Both the position numbers and the translations under genes were made by a program. Source: Rhodamnia argentea (lineage: Eukaryota > Streptophyta > Magnoliopsida > Myrtales > Myrtaceae). From it: 64,000 bases of DNA. The notes beneath the pieces are model-generated. The model was not told where the DNA came from, made no database searches, and saw nothing but the letters and a program-made list of their open reading frames with translations. The stretch lies in the NCBI RefSeq assembly GCF_020921035.1, contig NC_063150.1, positions 11,160,001-11,224,000 of the forward strand, in the 5' to 3' direction. Numbering within the stretch: position 1 is the first letter of the stretch; every line of letters begins with the position of its first letter. Below, in pieces: positions 1 to 10,756 of the stretch.

Positions 1-481
1 GCAATGAGTCAATCTTTTCTCCAAAGGATGCTAATATACACAAAAGGATCATTGGGTAAGAAATTGTCTTGCCAACTTTGACGTCATTTTTTAAAGAAAA
101 ATACTGAAGCAAATGATAGTTAAATGATACGATGGAACATCTAAAGACATAATATAATGGCTTAGAGTTGACCGTGCTGTATAACTACCATACGCTTTGC
201 TATAATCACGTTATAAACATTTAATATTGCGACCTCAGTCATTGAAAATGATTGACTTCATCGGTGCATAATTTATACCGTCTATAGTGGATCTTCCTTA
301 GCTGTATTATATAAACTTATTGTCACAAACCTCAATATCAGTCCTCTCTCTCTCTCTCTCTCTCATCCTCCTCCATAAGCTCTCTCTGTCTCCTCTTCTA
401 AAACACACACAACAGATTCTTGATCAACGGAGGACTGATGCTTCTTTGAGCCGGGGGAGCAACATTTTCACCACCTGAGTC
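1..481 (+). promoter_or_regulatory. Promoter and 5' UTR of DUF4220-1
   Basis: Region upstream of the first DUF4220 gene. A TATA box (tatataaa) lies at 308-315, followed by a CT microsatellite at about 343-364 and a short CA run near 404-411, a usual plant 5' leader. The same order of blocks precedes DUF4220-2 at 35.04-35.58 kb, and related upstream sequence occurs twice more at 62.3-63.3 kb. Compared with those copies, this one lacks the block between the TTGACGTC-like element and the region before the TATA box. Positions 1-46 recur exactly at 63955-64000. Confidence 0.7.
438..449 (+). promoter_or_regulatory. Three-codon upstream ORF in the DUF4220-1 leader
   Basis: ATG CTT CTT TGA, ending 32 bases before the proposed main ATG at 482. 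DUF4220-2 has ATG TTC CTG TGA at 35536-35547, also 32 bases before its ATG. The reading is direct. A role in translation is inference, and conservation may only reflect recent duplication. Confidence 0.45.
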
Positions 482-3335
482 ATGATATTGCCGGTTGTCG
501 GTAAGTAAAAAGACATTCAACTCATCTCTGATTCAGCGAACTTTGAGCTACATATAATGCACGGCGTTGAAAAATGCAACCGAGGAGGCAAATAGAGGCC
601 TGAAAACATTTGAACTTATAATTTCCTATTAAGATAGCATGTGAGGTTTGTTGGGATAACTGCAAACTATTCTAAAATATTAAACTATTAGATGGAGGTG
701 TGGTTTTATATTAAAATATTCCAACAATGGATGTCCATGTTTTTTGTGGCCATAGTAGACTTATAATCTGGGCAAAAGCAGATGACTTCAAAAAAGAAGG
801 AAAGAACGAAAATTAAAGTAGAAAGAATGCGATAATTTCCTTTTGTTCTCAAATCTATCTGCTTAAGAAACTACATAAGTAACTCGTAAGGAGGAGAATT
901 TCTAAAGCAGCAAGGAAAGATCAAATCGTCTTACCTATGTTCATGGAGTTACTTGGATTTTACAGCGCAATCGTTTTAATTTGGTTACACTGCAGAATAT
1001 ATCTCTTATGGCTAAACATTGTTGATCATTTTGCCAAATGCGCATTCATTAATGTGATTCTCACATCATTCTGTTTTTTACGATCAATGTACTTTCATCA
1101 TTCTATTGCTAATACAAGTGTTGCATCGCAGCTGTTGTAAGCAGTGGCATCGTCGCGAAGAAGATGAAGGCGACGCAGGTCTTCTCATCGCATTTCAAAG
1201 AAGTGTGGGAAGAATGGGAGCTCCGCGGTGTCGTCTTCCTCAGCCTCACCCTCCAAATCCTGCTCATTTGCATGGGCAATCGCCGCAAATACATCCGCTT
1301 TTCCTGGTTCTGGGGGCTCATTTGGCTGGCCTACCTAATGGCCGATCCGGTCGCAATCTACGCGCTTGGCATAATCACGAACAAGCTCACAAAGATAAAC
1401 GGCCATAGTGTGGATGCCAACACCGAGCTGAACGCGTTCTGGGCGCCATTCCTCTTGTTACATTTAGGAGGCCCCGACACCATTACGGCATATGCCCTGG
1501 AAGACAATGAGCTCTGGTTGAGGCACTCTTTGTCGCTAGTCACCCAAACTGGAGTAACATTTTATATCTTCTTGATGGCATGGACTGGCCCAAATATATC
1601 CATCCTCGCCATCGTGATAATTCTTGCCGGGTTCGTCAAGTATGGCGAAAGGGTCTATGTGCTCTGGGCTGCCAGCAGTGAGCAGTTCAGGGACTCCATC
1701 CCCGACCCGCCTCCTAATTACTCAAAGATAGTGGAGCAACATAAGTTGATGAAGGCCGAGGGCTACAGTGTCACGCCGCACGAAGTGATCGAGGTCAGCG
1801 ACATGATCATGGAAAACAATGTGAATGGTGCTGATCTTTTTTCTCCGGAGGAAAATCCCGATCAGAAGCAAATTTATAAGCATAGGCAAGGAGAATTGCT
1901 TGCGGCCAGAGGCCTGGTCAACATATTCCAACGCCTTTTCGCTGATCTCCTGCTGAGTTTCGAGGATCGGGACACAAGTCTGTCGTTGCTCAAGGACAAG
2001 AATTTCCGCACAGCCTTCGCAATCATTGAGATCGAATTGGGAATCATGTACGACTTGCTCTATACGAAGGCCAAGGCAATCCATACTAGATGGGGCTTCG
2101 CTCGTCGCATATTTGGATTGGTTTCGACCTGCATCGTATTGATACTCTTCAGTGAGATCGAGGATCAGCAATACTCAACAGCTGATCTTTATATGACCTT
2201 TATACTGCTAGCGGTGGCCATATTCCTGGAGATTTATGCTTTGGCTGTTCTTCTTTTCTCCGACAGGACGGCTTGTTGGTTGATTAAGAGAAAGAAACTC
2301 ACCATCTTGGATCTCATCAATTGGTTGCGACCACTGACTAAACGACGCCGCTGGTCGGATCACATGGCTCAATTCAGCCTATTGAGCTTTGCGTTCAAAG
2401 AGAAGCACCTTCCTTGCCATCGGATCCTCGAATGTCTGCACATTGACGAGATAGTCGAGAAGCCCCTTTACAAGCATCACAAGAAAGTGACCGATGATAT
2501 GAAGAAACTCATAGTGAATCATATCAAAGAAATGCAATCCCCTTGTGCCGCTAAAGCGACCTGGGATGTTAACAAGTCAGAACACAAAGAGCATTTGCAA
2601 TGGACCATGGAGCTTGAGTTCGACCAAACTATCCTGATTTGGCATATTGCGACTGAACTGTTGTACGGTCTGGAAAACGACAAAAACCTCCATCACAAAG
2701 CCAAGCCCGGTAAGTACTTGTCTCGATACATGTTGTATATCCTTGTCATGCACCCCGAGATGCTGCCGACCGGGATTGGACGCATCAAATTTCGCGAAAC
2801 CTACATCGAGGCCATGAAATTTTTCGATGGGCTCAAGTCCTTCAAAGCAGATGAAGACCCAGATGACGAGGCTTCTTCTTTTGACAACGAAGAGGACATT
2901 GGAGGCTATAGGAAGTACGCGAAGAGATGTGCTGGATTCTGCACGAGTGCTTGGCAACATATCAAGAAGAGGAAGAAGCGCAAACTCGACATAACTAGTG
3001 CCTTCAACCAGCTGCAGGAGCAGGTGAATACAGAGCTGGATTTGCTGGTCGCAAGAGGCGAAAAGAGCAAGTACGTGCTGTTCCACGGGTGTCGTCTCGC
3101 TTGGCAGCTGCGCCAGATCGAAAACGGAATAATGGAGGGGGACATAGTAGGTGAGACGTGGGTCAAGATATTGTGTGATGCAGCGATTAAGTGTAAAGCG
3201 AAATATCATGCACAGCAACTGAGGAGAGGAGGAGAGCTTCTGACTCATGTCTGGCTCATGATGGCCCATTTTGGCTTGACTGATCACTACCAGATTGCCC
3301 ATGCCCCTGCTATAGCTGAGCTAATTGTGCACTAG
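482..3335 (+). CDS. DUF4220/DUF594 membrane protein, copy 1 (two exons)
   Basis: Plant-specific membrane protein of unknown function. Exons 482-500 and 1132-3335; the intron 501-1131 has a GTAAGT donor and GCAG acceptor. Exon 1 encodes MILPVV and joins in frame to give about 740 residues. An alternative start is the ATG at 1164 (723 residues). Counted from 1164, four hydrophobic segments lie in the first ~170 residues and two more near 310-365. The DUF4220 signature FWAPFLLLHLGGPDTITAY is at 92-110, followed by LEDNELWLR; GERVYVLW and FRDSIPDPPPNY follow. The C-terminal DUF594 block includes VLFHGCRLA and HAQQLRRGGELLTHVWLMM. DUF4220-2 starts its exon 2 with ATG AAG AAG where this copy reads GCG AAG AAG, so the 1164 start is shifted, which supports the exon-1 start. 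The intron carries about 160 bases (near 560-722) absent from DUF4220-2. Family assignment is firm; biochemical role unknown. Confidence 0.88.
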
Positions 3336-3689
3336 GACAGCACTTTCGGATTTTTTTCTGTTGTCAATTCTTAATGTAAAAGAAATTGTTCGATATCATT
3401 GTTCCTCATGCATTCAATAACTTGTTGAGGTTCGTCCCACCAACTCGATGCTATGATCATAAATGTCTAAATTATTTTTGCTTTTTCAATAACGAGGAAG
3501 CTCGTATTAGTTATATATGTGAGATTTTATGGGACTACTATCAACTGTTCTAAAATATTAAGCTATTATATGAATGCACAGTTTAATATTATATACTCTA
3601 ACTCTTCCTATAGCGTAGAAATATTGCAATTGGAAATAAAAATATGGAACCAATTTCTCTTGGCTTGACTGATTACTACTAGAGTACTT
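3336..3689 (+). other. 3' flank of DUF4220-1
   Basis: Probable 3' UTR and spacer with AT-rich sequence. At about 3525-3610 there is a copy of a short element (TGAGATTTTATGGGACTAC-like, then CAACTGTTCTAAAA) that also occurs at about 640-720 inside the DUF4220-1 intron, at 43.57-43.66 kb and at 54.54-54.62 kb. No gene seen. Confidence 0.4.
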
Positions 3690-4620
3690 GATTTTTAATC
3701 ATTTTTTATTTAGAAAAATTATTAAAAATTTGTAAAAATTGATAAAATTGCAAAATCAAATTTGGAAGCCTTGGCCAAGCTTAAGGAATAAATTTTTAAG
3801 GGAAAAAAATGTTTTGGTATGTTTTGCATTTTTAATATTTTTTGTATTATTGGGAAAAAAACCAAAAATTATTAAAAAAATAATTTGTGTCCAAAAAAAT
3901 GAAAAATAGCTAGTATTTTTATTTTAATTCCCTCTTCATTTTGGCCTTTGAAAATTTGGATAATTCAATTTGGAGATGCACAAGTCTTCACAAATGCAAA
4001 TCCAAATTGAGCGAAAAATTCATTTGAGGCCTTCTAGTCTTTTTCTCACTTGATCCAAGTTTTGACATTTGATTCTTACAAATTTAATTGCATTTTGGTC
4101 CAATAAATTTCAATTTTTGATCAGATTGCAAAATGGAACTATTTGCATTTTCAATTTAGTGCTTGATTTTCAGTAAAGGTCAAATTGGTCATTTTAAAGA
4201 TGAAACCATGCATATATAAACCTTCACCCATTGATTTTTCAGCATTCTAAACATGTTGGTTGTTGACATCCGATTTTTAATCCGTTTTTCTTTTGAAGAA
4301 TCTTTAAAAAATTCATAAAAATTCATGAAATTGAAAAATCAACTTTGGGAACCTTGGCCTAGTATAAGGAACCATTTTTGAACAAAAAAAAATATTTTAA
4401 ATTTTTTTCACATTTTTAAATATTTTTGGAAAATAGGAAAAATGCTCGAAAAATCAAGAAAAATTAGCTTTTGAGGTAAAAAAAAAAATATAGAAAATAG
4501 TCAGTATTTTTATTTTAAATCCTTTTTTGTCTTGACCTCTTAAAATTGAAAAAATTCGATTCGAGATTATGTGTTTCTTCACAAACGTACAACCGAATTG
4601 GGCATAAAGAATACCATTTT
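3690..4620 (+). repeat. Diverged direct repeat, AT-rich, probably LTR-derived
   Basis: Segments 3690-4040 and 4265-4620 are diverged copies. Both carry GATTTTTAATC, then an AAAATTG/AAAAATC block, a TTTGGRARCCTTGGCC block, a TAGTATTTTTATTTTAA block, and a block with cttcacaaa. The second copy begins TGTTGACATCCG at about 4262, which looks like an LTR terminus. No coding frame of note. Confidence 0.5.
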
Positions 4621-6120
4621 ATTCATTTTATCTTCCTTCTTCACTTTTTGTGAGTTGTGACTTAGTGCTCTAATATCTCTTTTTACATCTTGGCCCAATT
4701 TTACAAGGACCTGCTCAATTTTAACAAAGGGACCTAATTGCACAAAAATCCTTTCATTTTAGTCCCTAGGATACCAAAAATGAAATTAAATTTTTCCAGA
4801 GGGTACCCATGAAATCTCAAGACCTCTACCCTATATCTTACACCCTTCTGAATGTAATGGTGGGTTTTAATCAGGCCAATTCTTTCAATAAGGTTTTGTA
4901 TTTGTGAAAATTTCATTTCGGGTCAAACCCGACATTTGGTGTTTTTACACAATTTCAAATATATTTTTCACAAAAACCACCTTTTTATGGTAAGTCCATG
5001 CTGGGAAAATGAATTTTTGGGTCAATTTTATAAAAAAAAAATCCCTTTTTCCAGTCGAATTGGAGGTTTGTCTCGCGTACCGGGTCTTCCGGGTCGGATC
5101 CTCCCGACCCGGCAGACCGGCACTATTCATCGCCCCTTTCAGATATCACACGCGCAGAAACAGAGAGGGGAGAGGGGGCAGTTCCGGAGAAGGAGATTTC
5201 GATTCCGTTTTAGACGACGGAGAGGGGCTCAAGAAAGCGTGTGGGAGGGCTCGTAAAAAAAAAGAATCAGTTAGCGATACACAACAGAATGAATCGAAAG
5301 AGAGAGAAAGGAGGAGAGAGAGGAAAACGGTCGCCATTGAAGCTCCGAGCACAGAGGTTTCGAGCTCGTTTTTTTGACGATCTAGGCGGCATCGAACGAC
5401 GTTGCCACCTCTTCCAGATCTGCCATGATCTCAGGATCACGCCAAGCTCAGTTGGCTTCTCTGAAACTTCTGAAATAGGTGAGCCTCGTCCTCGGTCCCG
5501 AGTTTGAGCTTCCACGGTACAGATCGACTCATTCGAGTTCTTTGCGAGATTTTCAGTCCACATTACTCTTTAGTTATACCTGATCACCACCCTACCTTAG
5601 TTTTACAATTTTGTTGCATAAATCGCTCGAGCCGATTCCGAAACCCCTGAACCAAGTTCGAGCTCTTTAGCTCGTTCTCGACATCTTCAAGCCCGCGCGA
5701 TGGTCAGGTAAGCTCCTTCGGCCTTTTAAGATGATGCTTGATGATTTTCATGGCTTGTTTGATGGAGGAAATGAGGAGTTAGATCTTCGCCGGACATAGG
5801 TGTTCGGTTGAAGCTCGAATAGGTAGGTTTAGGACTGGTTTTAGCTCTAAATCGGATATATGTTGATATAGAACGGCTGAGATTCGATTTGGCATAGAAA
5901 TCGTGAGATTTAGCGGTCGTTTCAACATCGGAATAAAGGTTCAGGGGAGGAGCCGACGAGAATTGCCGGTGCTGGTCGTCTTCCCCAAGAAGGTGTTGAT
6001 AAGTAAACGCCGACATGGTGATGACGTGGCAGCCACGTCAGGGGTCTGTTATAACTGATTTTACAAAAATAAAAAGAAATAAAAATCGGACCGGACGGTG
6101 GAAATAGAGCCACCCTCCTT
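4621..6120. mobile_element. Decayed LTR and leader sequence
   Basis: No convincing gene. The stretch 5080-5470 is GC-richer with purine runs, like the transcribed leader of a plant LTR retrotransposon, and 5480-6110 looks like U5 or flanking LTR sequence. It is bounded on the right by the Ty3 relic on the minus strand. Short open frames here are interleaved on both strands and match no family I recognise. Confidence 0.35.
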
Positions 6121-6297
6121 AAGGTGGGGAATTCTTAATCATATCATACAAAATCTTAAAATCCTCATGTTAACGTTATATCCCCCCAAGGATCACACAT
6201 GCGTTCCTATTTTGAATTATATTGAAACCCGATAAAAATTGAATCTCTATTGGCGGGATAGCTCTATCTCGGTGAGCTGGTTTTTCAGGATGTTACA
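6121..6297 (-). mobile_element. 3' LTR start of a Ty3 element
   Basis: On the minus strand a polypurine tract (plus 6298-6312, gctcccccctcctta) is followed immediately by TGTAACATCC starting at 6297, as expected for a PPT/3' LTR junction of a chromovirus. The LTR runs toward lower coordinates and loses clear identity below about 5730. Confidence 0.55.
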
Positions 6298-6333
6298 GCT
6301 CCCCCCTCCTTAAGAAAATTACATTCTCGCAAT

Positions 6334-8045
6334 TTAGGCTTTTGTTCCCTCATTGAATAACTCTGGATACTGTCGTTCCATCGGTTCCTCACTTTCCCAA
6401 GTGGCTTCCTCCGTATTGTGATGTTGCCATAAAACTTTGACAAAAGGGATGACTTTGCTTCTCAAAACTTGTTCCTTCTGATCTAATATCTTTATTGGTT
6501 TCTCCTCATATTGTATGTACTCGTCTACATCCACTATGTCATATGCTATTACATGGGTAGGGTCTGGTTGGTATTTTCTTATCATTGACACGGGAAACAC
6601 GTCGTGGACATGCGTTAATTGAGGTGGCAATGCTAACCTGTAGGCGATATCCCCAATCTTTTCTACTAATATTTCAAATGGTCCCACAAATCGAGGACTC
6701 AGCTTGCCTTTCTTTCCAAATCTCGATATCTCTTTCATAGGAGATACTTTTAAGAATACGTAATCACTAATCTCAAATTCTAACGGTCGTCGATGTTTAT
6801 CGGCATAATTCTTTTGTACACTCTATGCATCTTCGGGTGATTTCGTATCGCGTATATAGCTTTTGTGGCCATTTGGACTAGTTCCGGATCCATAATACTA
6901 CGTTTGCCCACCTCACTCCAACAAACCGGAGTTCGGCACGGCCGTCCGTATAGAGCTTCAAATGGGGCCATACCAATAGGTCGCCGATAACTATTATTGT
7001 AGGCGAATTCTACCAAATGCAATTTCTCATCCCAATTGGCTCTGAAGTTTATAATGCATGCTCGTAGCATATCCTCAAGTATTTGTATAATTCTTTCTAT
7101 TTGCCCTTCTGTTTGAGGATGGAAAGCAGTACTAAAGTAAAGCTTTGTTCCCATAGCTTCTTGTAGACTTTACCAAAATCTTGCAGTGAATCTTGGGTCT
7201 TGATATGAGGTTATAGTTACTAGTATGCCATGTAATTGAATGACGTGCTTTATGTATAAGTCGGTGAGCTTTTTCGTAGAGTAGTCCTTTCGTGCTGCAA
7301 AGAAATGAGCGGACTTTGTAAGTCTATCCACAATGACCCATATTGAATCATGACTATTCGATGTCCTCAGCAGTCCCTGTACGAAATCCATCGTAATGTG
7401 CTCCCATTTCCATTATAGTATTTCTAGAGTTTTTAGTGATCCCGCTGGTTTATGTTTTCAGCTTTTACTTGCTGACAAGTAAGGCATTTGGCAACATGTT
7501 CCGCAATATCTCTTTTCATACCATTCCAATGGTAATGTTTGCGGAGGTTCCAATACATTTTAGTACTCCTCAGGTGAATACTATATCCACTTCGATGAGC
7601 TTCATCTAAAATATCTTGTTTAAGTGTCTCATCATTCGGGCACATACATCGTTCATGGTATCGTAACACTCCATCTTCGGTGATCTGAAAATGTGGTTTG
7701 TTTACGGCTAATACCTCTTTTTTAATCCTTGCAGTTTCGGTGTCACTCAATTGCAATGCCTTGATCCTTTGCAGGACTTCAGGTTCAACTCGTAGAGTTG
7801 CCATCATACTTGTTAAACCATCAACCTCAAGTTTATATTATGAATCTGCCATTTCCTTTATTAAATTCCACTATCGTACCATTAAGTTGGCGACTATCAT
7901 GCTCGCATTTTTCCTACTAAGAGCATATGCTACTTTGTTAGCCTTTCCAGGATGATACAAGATTTCACAATCATAATCTTTTAATAGTTCCATCCACCGC
8001 CTCTGTCTCGGATTCAATTTTATTTCCTTGATCTGTTTATTTTAT
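6334..8045 (-). pseudogene. Ty3/gypsy (Tekay-like chromovirus) pol relic, RNase H to chromodomain-like end
   Basis: Broken pol gene read on the minus strand. From 5' to 3': an RNase H tail near 8040-7860 ([20 protein letters not shown], then a degraded ALSRK); the integrase zinc-binding region at 7807-7433 (RYHERCMCPND, CLTCQQVKAE); part of the integrase core at 7391-7170 (WVIVDRLTKSAHF, a frame break, then a degraded SYQDPRF); the second half of the core at 7154-6780 (FHPQTEGQ, EFAYNN, LYGRPCRTP); and the C-terminal region at 6738-6334 (GPFEIL, HVHDVFPVSMIRKY, EEATWE). Stops and frame changes separate the pieces. The EATWE ending after a YEE..IKILD block fits the Tekay/Del clade. Gag, protease and most of RT are missing. 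Not functional. Confidence 0.88.
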
Positions 8046-8356
8046 TGTTCGATCGATTTTTTCGACAATACAAAGTGTGGTTCTTTTCCTGGCCGTGGAT
8101 CGTCTCACGACTATGAGGACAACCACGAATGTCCATTTGACGACCTACAGTGTAATCGTCTGTGAACTACAACATTTTGTGGTCGTAGGCCAGCATTTTA
8201 AAAACTCACACATTTTAGTGAAACACAGCAACATCTAGATAAGCAAATACCAGTTTATCAGAGAAATCAGATCCACCAGGCACTTTCACCTTGATCAAAC
8301 AACAGAAACTTATTTAAGTGTTAATCAGTTCATTAGATAACACCTAGATTTGATGG
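8046..8356. other. PP2-a downstream flank, shared with unit 2
   Basis: At about 8035-8075 a short piece (ttattgttcgatcg) resembles the end of the Copia-like LTRs at 40.25 and 42.23 kb. From about 8090 to 8356 the sequence aligns with the PP2-b flank (44.30-45.16 kb): the TGGCCGTGGATCGTC block, the ACAGTGTAATCGT block and the tctagataag to cttgatcaaacaacagaaac block. This copy reads gcaacatctagataag without interruption, whereas unit 2 has an LTR inserted there. Confidence 0.5.
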
Positions 8357-9395
8357 TTAATCTTTTGGTCGAAGGACAGCCCCTTTGACGATGAGTCCAG
8401 ACTTCCAATGACCACTAACTTGACAGTAGGAAAAGCTTATCTCGCCAACATTCTGCGGAGTCGTCATGAATGTTCCGACAGGGATGTCTCTCCATTCACC
8501 CTTCGGCGTCTCCTCCATATTCTCGATGCGTCCCTGCGTGGTTCCATCCGGCAGAGTGAGGGTTAGATTCACTGGACCGTGCAACCCGCTGCCATCGTCT
8601 CTCATTTTCACCACGAATGCGACCTCATACGTAGTCTTCGGAGAGAGCTTGATAGTCTTGAACTTGCCCGAAAATTCTAGCCAGCATATATCCAGCAGCT
8701 CTGCCACGGGTATCTCTACTTCGCTGCTAAAACTGAAAGTTCACATTTGAAACAATTTGCTGATTAATAGTGAGATCCACAGCGGGTACCACTAAATCAA
8801 ACCAGTACCGCCACGTTTTCTATCATGTAACTGTGTTCACAAACTTCGGCAAAAAAAAAAAAAAAAGTGTTCACAATTGAAGAGGGAGTATAGTTACCAT
8901 TGTTCCTTCTCGTTTGTCCAACCCCAGTGCTCGGTCTCGTCGCCCCCAGCAATAAATAACCCTTCAGCAAGCAAAAGGAAGCAATTCTTTTCGAGATCTT
9001 CATCGACCCAGAACTTCTACAATTTTACAACAAATGTGAATGGAATTTTTGTCTGACAGATCCAAGTTTTCTACACATTTCTCATCTCCAGATGAAATAA
9101 TTTCTAAAGTGAGTAGTTTATACAATCTTCCTTTTCCTGATAAAGCAAATAATTCAAGGAGTCAAAATACCAGTTTATTATCGTTCATGAGCACTCCACG
9201 ATAGATCCGATTGCACATCTCTTCAACGCTGATGGAGGAATCCACATTCGTCGCTTTTCTAACCAAACTGACGGCGAGAAGAGGAGGTCTTCTCTCTCTT
9301 CGTTTCTCTTCTTGCGGGGCTTCATCATCTGGCCTCATTGAAGCTGTGACTTCCTCTGGTTCCTGCAAAAGCTGCCCCGTTAGGTTTTTAGCCAT
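8357..9395 (-). CDS. Phloem protein 2-like lectin, PP2-a (three exons)
   Basis: Minus-strand gene: exon 1 9395-9171, exon 2 9016-8898, exon 3 8732-8357, about 239 residues. Junctions: ctg|GTATTT, GTAG|aagttc, atg|GTAACT, TTTCAG|ttttagc, phases consistent. Exon 1 encodes a charged, low-complexity N-terminus, then SISVEEMCNRIYRGVLMNDNKL. Exon 2 encodes KFWVDEDLEKNCFLLLAEGL and HWGW. Exon 3 has the PP2 core (VAELLDICWLEFSGKF, LSPKTTYEVAFVV, GEWRDIPVG, a GEISFSY block) and ends RPKD. There is no F-box, so it resembles PP2-A rather than PP2-B proteins. PP2 lectins bind glycans, and PP2-A members occur in phloem. Exon 2 reads LFIAGGDETEHWGW where PP2-b has LSIIWIDSPEYWCW, so this copy has lost the usual W at that point. 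Without the exon-2/3 intron the frame would run into TGA where PP2-b has TGG. Confidence 0.82.
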
Positions 9396-9489
9396 TGAGT
9401 TTCTTGCAGCAGACTGGACCTGTTACGATTCAAGAAGATGTCTGAACAACTCATAATTTATGAGAAAGGATGGGAAGAAAGGGTACTCG

Positions 9490-9580
9490 TCGAAAGTAGA
9501 CTTTTCGGTCTTTTTTTTATGGGTAGTTGACTTTTCGGTCTTTTTCTTATGGGTAGTTGACTTTTCGGTCTTAAATACTT
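9490..9580 (-). promoter_or_regulatory. Three 30-bp repeats with TTGAC cores upstream of PP2-a
   Basis: A 30-bp unit (gtagttgacttttcggtc followed by a T-rich tail and atgg) is repeated at about 9491-9520 (degenerate, lacks TTGAC), 9521-9550 and 9551-9580. TTGAC, the core of WRKY-binding W-boxes, lies at 9527-9531 and 9557-9561, 130-165 bases upstream of the PP2-a ATG. PP2-b has a shorter version at about 46.62-46.67 kb. Binding is inference. Confidence 0.5.
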
Positions 9581-10482
9581 ATCGATGGTTGCTCATTTGT
9601 ATTTCCATTTGCGGAATGCACACTAAAATGAGTAATGTAAAATCCTGCTACCGGTTTTTTCTCAATCAACAAAACCATGATCTAATGAATTGAAAGACCA
9701 AATAGATCCGATAAGTCTGATTCTTTTCCCTAAAAACATTTCAACTCAGTAGGTGCTCTATTCATATACGGGAAAAGTGATTAAAATCAATCTTTTAATA
9801 GAGAACGTGTGACTATTTCTTAATTTAATCGTTAAATAAGTTGTTTTCAATCCCCGTGTTAATAGATTTTACAGGACAAAACATGTTAGAAAGAAACTCG
9901 TTTAGAGTTTCTAGATTCAACTATGTATAATTACTACAAGGCACAGGCTTCTAATCTGGTGGGATATGAAAGAGTTTGAGAAATCCAATAATGAAAGCTG
10001 TGATTATACCCGTTAATCACACAAAAACAATGAAGAAAGATTAAGAGGAACATACTCATCAAGGAAAAATCTAAAAGCATCACATACAATAGAAGGGAAT
10101 AGCGCCAATCCCAACGATAGGTAAAGTTAGTGATATGTAATTATCAGAGTTCTTTTCGACCTAAAAAACAAAAAAAGTCATCGTTCTTGATCATTCGTTG
10201 GCTAAGATAATGCAAAATGAATTATACTCTCTGCAAATAAAATTGAAAAGGAAAATAAATTAAGTAGAACACGTACTTGGTTTGGAATGACAATTGAGCT
10301 GTGCTGGGTGGAAAAGTGAGAACTTCTATGCATATACAGAAGACATAATAAATCACTCTAAAATTTTGGGAAGTTACTTTGAATAAGCCAACTAGTTTCA
10401 CTTTGTTTACTCTTGGCCTCATTTAATAATAAAAAGGCAGAGTCTGTACTGACATAAAAAATAAATTAAGTATATTCTACAC
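9581..10482. other. AT-rich spacer
   Basis: No gene, repeat array or element ends recognised. Small open frames only. Confidence 0.4.
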
Positions 10483-10756
10483 CTGCTCCGATACAGTCCT
10501 AAACTTTTCAATTTGTCCAATTTAGTCATAAACCTTTTGAGATTTGTGAATTTAGCCTTAAACCTTTGACGACTTGCCAACTCAGTCATAAACCTTTTAA
10601 TTATGCCAATTTAGTCATAAACATTTAAACAATTTGCTAATTTAGTACTCTTGGCCAATTATAGAGTGCAATCGTTGACGGTCTAATCAGCATCCACCAT
10701 CCTACATGGCACAATTAACGCCGAGGTAGAGACATTTGCCACATCGGGCTAGTGCT
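10483..10756. mobile_element. MULE/MITE-like fragment with taaacctttt motif repeats
   Basis: Short motif repeats of the type 'agtcataaacctttt ... caatttagt' occur five times in about 160 bases, then gccaatta and 'acatggcac'. This family recurs at 19.67-20.77, 20.87-21.45, 38.45-39.29 and 63.36-63.85 kb. The right end is missing here; the Copia-tail array follows directly. Confidence 0.5.

Noticed and set aside
2577..3302. 241-codon minus-strand open frame
   Set aside because: It lies fully inside the DUF4220-1 coding exon on the opposite strand. It has no domain, and the corresponding region of DUF4220-2 is not open over the same length.
6334..8045. Pol pieces considered as an active retrotransposon
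   Set aside because: Stops and frame changes separate the domains, and gag, protease and most of RT are missing.
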